Positions 57,761 through 64,000 of a stretch of DNA of 64,000 bases are shown one piece after another. A model generated the notes under the pieces. That model saw only the letters and a list, made by a program, of their open reading frames with translations. It was not told the DNA's origin and did no database searches. The position numbers and the translations under genes are program-made. Location: positions 12,316,905 through 12,380,904 of the forward strand of contig NW_004955438.1 in the NCBI RefSeq assembly GCF_000276665.1. Reading direction: 5' to 3'. Source of the DNA: Chinchilla lanigera. Lineage: Eukaryota; Chordata; Mammalia; Rodentia; Chinchillidae. How positions within the stretch are numbered: position 1 is the stretch's first letter; every line of letters begins with the position of its first letter.

Positions 57761-58579
57761 AATCAAATCTATCCACGATGTTAGCTGTGCTACACCAAAA
57801 ACAGTTACAAAAACAAAACCATCCTCAACCCAGTTGTATTTTAGAATTCTATACAACTGAAGCTCCCGAGTAGTAGTAGTCTGTGATTTTACTATCCCAT
57901 AAAAGCCCTCCTCCAATTTCAACCCTCCAAACACAAAAGATGATGTGTAAAGTTTAATAAAACTATATGCTTTTGACTTATTTTTAAAATGGGTAAATAA
58001 GCAATCCTATAACTGATTTGTATAACATTATAAAGATTATTTATAAAGATTATTTACATTTAAGTCATAAGGGCTGCCTATCAGGAAGCATCCTGCTTCT
58101 GAAAGGCCATTGTCCTCAGAGACCTGTCACGCTGCCCTGGGGTTCATCTTTGTATGCCCAAAGCGCAACAGTAACACTTAATAGCAGTCTGAAGAATATA
58201 TAAATGCATGGATCAACAAACTCTTAGTAACACCTTTGCCACACCTTTCAGCAACTTTATATTCCTTTCTCCAACCAAACATTTAGATACCTTCAGACCA
58301 ACATATAAATATTTCTGGATAAGCAATTTTCTGGAAACAAACTATACATGAGTATCTCTTTTGTGAATATAAAATCTGTAAGGAACTCTGAAATGTAGGA
58401 CTAGCTTTCTATTATAGAAGCACGAGGTATGGAGAGACCGGAGGAGGGAACCCTGTCCCAAGGCCCTCACTAAGTCCTCGGGGTGTGCTAGAGGCTCTGG
58501 AAAAACTAAGTCTCTGCTTCCAACTGGGAGTGCTTGGGGTAAACTACAGGTAAGGAGCACCTGACCTGTTTATCCATCA
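57761..58579. other. Unclassified sequence
   Basis: No gene or repeat family is recognised. A small tandem, ttataaagattattta, repeats near 58028-58056. Confidence 0.42.
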
Positions 58580-58745
58580 TCCCGTGCAATGCTTATGCCA
58601 ACTCTGGGAAGAGGCCCTTACCTCCATTTTACAACTTAGGGAAACTGAGCTGTAGAAAATGTAAGTAATCAGGAACAATTATCACATATGAGGGTAAATT
58701 CAAAGCCCAGCCCCTCTGACTCTAAGGACATCACCACCCAACACA
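58580..58745 (-). repeat. MIR fragment, reverse strand
   Basis: ggaagaggcccttacctcca, ttttacaacttagggaaact, gagctgtagaaaatgtaagt and ccagcccctctgactctaag correspond to reversed MIR. Confidence 0.75.
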
Positions 58746-60244
58746 CTATTACTCCATGTGGACTTCTTCAAGTCTGAAAGAGAGAGGGCTGCTAAAAAGA
58801 CTGAAACCTAGCCTTTGCATAGTAAAATTACTCCTGTCAAAGGAATAAATTTGTAGTAAAAAAAGGAATAATACAGTCAATATTCTTAAAATCTAAACGT
58901 GATACATTAATAAAACCAGAGTATTCTTCTTCTTCTCTCACATACATTACTGCCCACACTTCCATTCCCCAGAAGCACAAGCCAAAGGCTATTCCAGGAT
59001 AGAGTCAGATGTCACACAACCCTGAAATTTCCAGTATGTGAACATTAACGTGGGCTGATGACATCTCTGCAGTTTACTAGAAATGCATTCTGATGGCCAT
59101 CTGAGAGCTTTCGTTGGTTTCCAAATCCTAAGAAATGCAGTAATTTGGGCATAAATTTTAGGCACTAATTTTTCAAAACCTAATAAAAGTACATTACATT
59201 AAGAAAGGCTCCAAGTTAACCTCTTCTCCCTTCAATTAGTTTCTTAACAGAGTTTGTAGCACCACCAACTGGATAAAGAGATCTACTACACACATGCTTG
59301 GCGCTCAATCTGTTTTGTTCATCAAGAAAGGAACACATATTTATTTCACATTTAATTCATGGTAAAGTAATTTGCTGTAGTCACTACATAAAATTAGAAA
59401 TGCCTTTCTTTGTCAGTCAAAATTAAAAACAATTCACTCTGGCTTGTTCACAAAAGGAGGTACATTTTATGTAGTAGAAGTCATTAGAGAAAACTCAACC
59501 TACCCACTAGAGCTAATCTGATTTATTCTACCATAAACCCACACTAGAAAGCAAAGACCAAGAAGTACAATGAAAATTACAAGAAAGGACAGTAAACTAA
59601 ATGGCATCAAATACTACTCTGGCCTAAAGTGTTTTTATCAGATACAGTATTAATATAATTGGAAATAAAAATGACTCAGGAGGAAATTCTGCATTTTAAA
59701 ACTTTTGAATTTTTTAACCAAGATTTATGTCTCAAAGATAAATATTGCCATCTGACACATGAACATACATTGCTTAATTACCTTTCCATGCCTAGCAATA
59801 GGTACCAGCATAGAGAGCACAGCTGAGCTCTAAGGATACAAATGTGACGTCTGCAAAAATGAATCAGTCTGCAAAATAAGTATCCCTGAAGAACTAAGTC
59901 CAGTTCCCTTCCCCAGAACAACCTATCTGTGGATACACATTATCTACAGAAAGTACATGTAGCCACTTGTTGTCGTGACAAATTTAGAATCTGCATAATG
60001 AATGGCAACAAACATTGCAGACTTCTCTACTAGACAGTGTGCAAGAGAGAAAGAAAAGCAAAGTTCCATCCAAATAACTGGATTTGACTCTGATGGCAGG
60101 GTTCCATTAAAAACTTCTTGACAGTTAAAAAGCACTATAGTAATTTTGTGATAACAGCAGTGTAAATCTCTAAACACATGTGTAGTCAATTTCATATTTT
60201 TAAAAGCCTCCGAGTCTAAATCTGCAATTGGAAGCTCAGTCAAG
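58746..60244. other. Unclassified sequence
   Basis: About 1.5 kb, AT-rich, with no recognised repeat or exon. The 108-codon minus-strand frame at 59944-60270 has no domain I know and ends at the L1 border. Confidence 0.4.
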
Positions 60245-60600
60245 GAGACAATTTTTACCAAGCCTTCCATTTAATCCCCAGCCTCTGGCAACCACCCTTC
60301 TAGCTTCTGTTTCTCTAAGGTTGACTCTTTTAGACTCCACATGTAAATATTATGCATATTTATCTTTCTGAGTCTAGTTTATTTCCTTTTGATTTCCTTC
60401 TTCTTCAAAGCTGAAGAATACCCATACACTACACACACACATTATTTCTGTATCCATTCAGCTGTTGGTGGATGACACTCAGATTGCTCCATGTCTAAGC
60501 CACTTTGCATAATGTTATAATGGACATGAGAGTGCAGACATTTTCATGGTACGATCAGTCTACCTCACTGTATTATTGGGCAGTACTGTATTCCTCAGTC
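60245..60600 (-). repeat. L1 ORF2 3' fragment, reverse strand
   Basis: agcctctggcaaccaccctt, aaagctgaagaatacccata, tgtatccattcagctgttgg, ataatggacatgagagtgca and gacattttcatggtacgatc are reversed L1 blocks. Confidence 0.8.
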
Positions 60601-61854
60601 AAAAGATAGTATTTTGAGCTCTCACGAAAACACTCAACCATTAACAAGGACCAGCAACATAGTTAACATCAAATAAAATTTTGGGATTATTTATGTTTCT
60701 GATGACTTTCTTTTTTCTTTGAACTAAAACGTAAAACAATTGATCACAAACTCCACTTTGCCTTAGCAAAAAGGAGTCTTGGGTTTATCCAAGATGAGAA
60801 GGAATACCACTCGTGTATGGCAAGGTCACCAGAAGGACTCAGTAAGGTAATGTGCAGTAGGTGTCCACTGAGTAGGAACCTCATTGGCCATGGAACTATG
60901 CCATGTAACAAAGGCTAGAAAGGACTGAGAATCAAATACCGTATTCCCAGGATGACTGCTGAGTGTTTTGAGAAGCTGACAACAGTAAATCCTGAGAAAA
61001 ATGACCAAGGACAACTGGAGGGGTGTAGCTCAGGAAGCCAGCTCTGGGGGCAGGGTACGTCTGCAGGCCAGGTTGGAAGTTATGAACAGTTGAGAAGAGG
61101 CTAAAGAATATGGATAAATATCTCAGATGAAAAGAAAGGGAGGAAATGAGACCAAAACAGAGAAAAAGAATTATGCAGGGAAGAAAGAGGAGGAAGGGAC
61201 AAGAGGAAGATAAATAAGGAGAGGAGGACGAGGAAGTGAGGAAGAAGACTAAAAAGATACAGAGACCGTTTCCTCTTAGAAATAAAATTGAAGGACTGTA
61301 CAAAAAGCTTTGCAGATGAAAACGAGGCAGTAAAGAGAGCCCAGGTGAGGCCATAATCCTCTCTCCGTGAAGGAGGCAAGATCACCTCAAAGTATGCTGA
61401 GTGGAAAGATTTGCAATCATCAAAAAGAACAAACCCTTCCAAAGATACAAAATAGGGACAACTTTAATTATTTGGCTTTGGGTGTTATACTAAGAATACT
61501 GAGGAACAGCAGGAAAGACTGGGTGACAGGAATAGGAGGGGTTATGATGGCACACATGTTGACTATTGGTCCACTCTGTGATAGGAACTGAAGACAGCTG
61601 AACTGGCTTTCTCCAGAAGGTATTACATTACCTGAGTTACAGGGATACCAGACCTGAGCCTGAAAAAGAAAGCACTCTGGAATTACACAGGCTCAGAACA
61701 GGAACGGAACCCAGAAGACAGGTTTGAGTAGTCCAAACATTTTGGAGACTTAGTAACCATGATCTCCATTTGAAATATTAATGTGACCTTATGTCGCATT
61801 CCAGGCAGACAGGAGGGCATCTAAGAAAGAGGACCCAGGAAGGTGGATGGCAGA
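60601..61854. other. Unclassified sequence with a purine-rich tract
   Basis: No gene or repeat family is recognised. From about 61090 to 61260 the plus strand is strongly purine-rich (GAAA/GGAGGA blocks). The minus-strand frames of 140 and 113 codons that cross it are low-complexity Ser/Leu/Phe/Pro-rich by-products. Confidence 0.55.
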
Positions 61855-62174
61855 TGTTATGGTTTAAATTCAAAATGTCCCCCAGCAATATCACTTTCAA
61901 GGTTGGGCCCTGGACAGAAGGGCAGGGTCACTAGGGGTGTGATTTGAAAGAGTATATAATCATCCTTATCTCCTCCCTTCTTTCTCTGTTTTCTGGCTAT
62001 CATGCAGTAAGGACCTTTCCTCCACCATGACAGTCTCCCATTCTGCTTCTGCCTTGGAGTCAGCTTACCATGGAAGGAACTCTCTGAAACTGTGAGCCAA
62101 ACCAAACCCCTTCCTCCCCCAAACGTTGTGGGTGTAGGGTATTTTGTCCCAGTGGTGGGAAAGGGATTAATCCA
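61855..62174 (+). mobile_element. ORR1-like MaLR solo LTR
   Basis: Starts tgttatggtttaaattcaaa, continues tgtcccccagcaatatcact, ctccaccatgacagtctccc and ctgtgagccaaaccaaaccc, and ends near gtattttgtcccagtggtgg-gaaagggattaatcca. Length about 320 bp. Flanks gcaga and tcaga match at four of five bases, consistent with an aged 5-bp target duplication. Confidence 0.85.
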
Positions 62175-63374
62175 TCAGAGTTCTGACATCTCTCAGACAT
62201 TACACTGGATGGAAGATACACACCCACACAAAAACGAAGCGACTGTAGAATGAGTGATGTATGTTTTAAGGGAGAAGCAGATGCACTGCAGAAAGAAGAC
62301 AAGTGGTAAGTAAGCTGAGGTCTCAGACTGGCAAAGAGCAGGTCCAAGTTCTAGAACCTACTTAACAGCTATGGCTATGCAAAAGAAGTCAGAATGTGGT
62401 GGGGGCACTTAGATAGAGGCGTAGGGTCTAAGTGAAGATAAGACAGGAAAGGGGAAAGAGGTGTCAACATTCCTGGGGCATATTGGCCGATGGGAGGAAC
62501 AGAAGTGGAAGATGCAGAGCACATGGAACAAGGAGAAAGAAAGATGAGGAGAAACAATAGGAAAATGCAATATGCATGTCCAGCCACTAATAACTAGTTC
62601 TGAAGGTTATCAGTACTGGTATCTGCCTTCATCTCCTAGGTAAGCCTGAGTTGACCAATGAGCCATCACTAGGTTGGGGGCTGGGACCGGCAGAGCAATG
62701 GGAAGAGCAGAACTAAGAGGCATCACATGGTATCTATACAGGACTTCATCATTACTTTGCCTTGATTTTCTCTAGCAGCGAGGTGTAAGCAAGGACAGAA
62801 AAAGAGCAGAGAATGTGGGCAAGGTGGAATTTATAAAACACAATGCTGAACTCACAGTCACTGGTTCAAAAGGACTTCTAGGTGAAAAAAAGTATAATCC
62901 TGCTCTAAAAAGAAAGAAAAAAGAATTCATTTTAGCAACTTTGACCCGGCTAAAACTATAATAAAACTTCATTAAACAATTTTAAAATTTTTTGATTTCT
63001 AATTTATTTGGCAAATATTTTGGAATTGTGATATAATTTCATAGACAATACACACAGCACATGCACTTATATCAAAGCACAGGAACTGGAATGCCTGCTA
63101 CAATTTCATGTGATAAAATTCTGCATCAGCTTCCTTCTGTGTATTTTCGTAAGTGCTTCCTTTTGTTTATATTGCAGATAATCAAATGAAATCTCAAGGA
63201 TAACAACTCAAACCAAACCAATGCATATGAGGAGGGAAAAGCCACATCATTATGCAACCAGTTTATCAAGAACACTTTTTGGGCAAGGGGAATGGCCTTG
63301 CTTCCTCAGGGCTGTAAAGGCATTTTTCCTACCCTTAGGACATGCATACTGCAAAAGAAGTAAGAAAGGAATGT
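62175..63374. other. Unclassified sequence
   Basis: About 1.2 kb, purine-rich around 62430-62560, with no recognised exon or repeat family. Minus-strand frames here are low-complexity. Confidence 0.4.
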
Positions 63375-63630
63375 GAGAGTGGTTCACAGACCAAGCCCAA
63401 AGTCAGGCTGCCTGGGTCTGAACCTTGGTTCCATCATTAACCATCTGTTGGCCTTACAGCCTTTGACCTCTGCAAGCTTTTTTTCTCATCTGTAAAATGG
63501 GAAGAGATAAAGCCTAACCCATGAAGCTCCTGTTAGAGTTCATTTGCACAGTGCCTGGTCCATAACAAATGCTGAACAAATGGTAACTGACAGTGGTGGT
63601 AGTGTTACTATCATTTTTTAAAATGTTATT
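63375..63630 (+). repeat. MIR SINE, near full length
   Basis: gtggttcacagaccaagccc, aggctgcctgggtctgaacc, ttggttccatcattaaccat, tttctcatctgtaaaatggg, gcacagtgcctggtccataa and caaatgctgaacaaatggta run through almost the whole MIR in order. Confidence 0.93.
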
Positions 63631-63644
63631 AGTGAATGTTTGCA

Positions 63645-64000
63645 GTACTTAATGATTACTTTCTCCTTGGGGAGTTGGTTCATGTATATAACAGCTTTTA
63701 ATTTTCTTATGTCCCCTCCCCTACTCCTCCATCTCTTGGTTCCCTTCCCATTGTCAAAAGATCTATCTGCTTGTTTCCTATTATGTGACCTTTATTTTTC
63801 TATTTAATTTACTTATACATTGGGTTTCTTCTCATATAAGAGAATCCATGAAATACTTAACCTGGTGTGTCTGATTTACTTCACTTAAAATTATGGTCTC
63901 AAGCTGCCTCCATTTTCCTACAAACGACTCACATGTATGCTTTATGGCACAGTAGTACTCCATTGTGTTTAAATGCCACATTTTCTTTATCCATTCATCC
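63645..64000 (-). repeat. L1, reverse strand, running off the window
   Basis: Reversed L1 3' UTR and ORF2 end: tacattgggtttcttctcat, ttacttcacttaaaattatg, gtctcaagctgcctccattt, cagtagtactccattgtgtt and tttctttatccattcatcc at the edge. It resembles the L1 at 16240-16992 and looks younger than the L1M pieces. Confidence 0.85.

Noticed and set aside
60932..61442. Minus-strand ORFs of 140 and 113 codons
   Set aside because: They are low-complexity translations of a purine-rich tract in overlapping frames, with no domain.
1..64000. CRISPR array, operon or prokaryotic gene cluster
   Set aside because: All recognised elements are mammalian interspersed repeats. There are no regularly spaced short repeats and no dense ORFs.

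Overview
This window is non-coding mammalian nuclear DNA: AT-rich, CpG-poor and full of interspersed repeats. I found no protein-coding exon, RNA gene or CpG island that I could defend. The open frames present are short, lack coding character and mostly fall inside repeats. It is either intergenic or deep intronic sequence, and nothing here tells which.

The repeats point to a rodent outside the mouse/rat group. There are 7SL-derived B1-type SINEs with the rodent 29-bp internal duplication, tRNA-derived ID-type SINEs (three near-identical, evidently young copies), and B1-plus-ID dimers of the B1-dID type. There are also LTRs of the ERVL-MaLR kind resembling ORR1/MT. A castorimorph (beaver or kangaroo-rat relative) or a squirrel-like rodent fits best; this is inference from repeat types only.

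Layout. 0-9.7 kb: mostly unclassified sequence with MIR, L1, SINE and L2 fragments. 9.7-11.1 kb: an unusually long MaLR-type LTR with internal tandem duplications. 11-15 kb: ancient L2 with a tiny hAT element. 15.6-17.3 kb: a very young ID-like SINE, then two mariner 3' ends facing opposite ways around a reverse-strand L1. 17.7-28.3 kb: L2, MaLR/MLT1 LTRs and a diverged tandem repeat. 29.3-31 kb: a local duplication (about 95% identity, 1,124 bp apart) with a third patchwork copy. 31.4-34.7 kb: one ancient L1 broken by at least six later insertions. 35-45 kb: further old L1 fragments, MLT1 and MaLR LTRs. 45-49.4 kb: L2, MIR and a reverse-strand B1-ID dimer. 49.5-52 kb: a nearly full-length Tigger1 DNA transposon with decayed transposase, itself hit by a B1. 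52-64 kb: MIR and L2 copies, a hAT element inside a MIR with a clear 8-bp target duplication, a short MaLR LTR, and L1 fragments up to the right edge.

No genes act together here. The window's interest lies in the nesting order of the repeats, the 29-31 kb rearrangement, the long LTR, and the DNA transposons with intact target duplications. Family names were assigned by recognition, without a repeat-library search, and boundaries are approximate except where target-site duplications are given.
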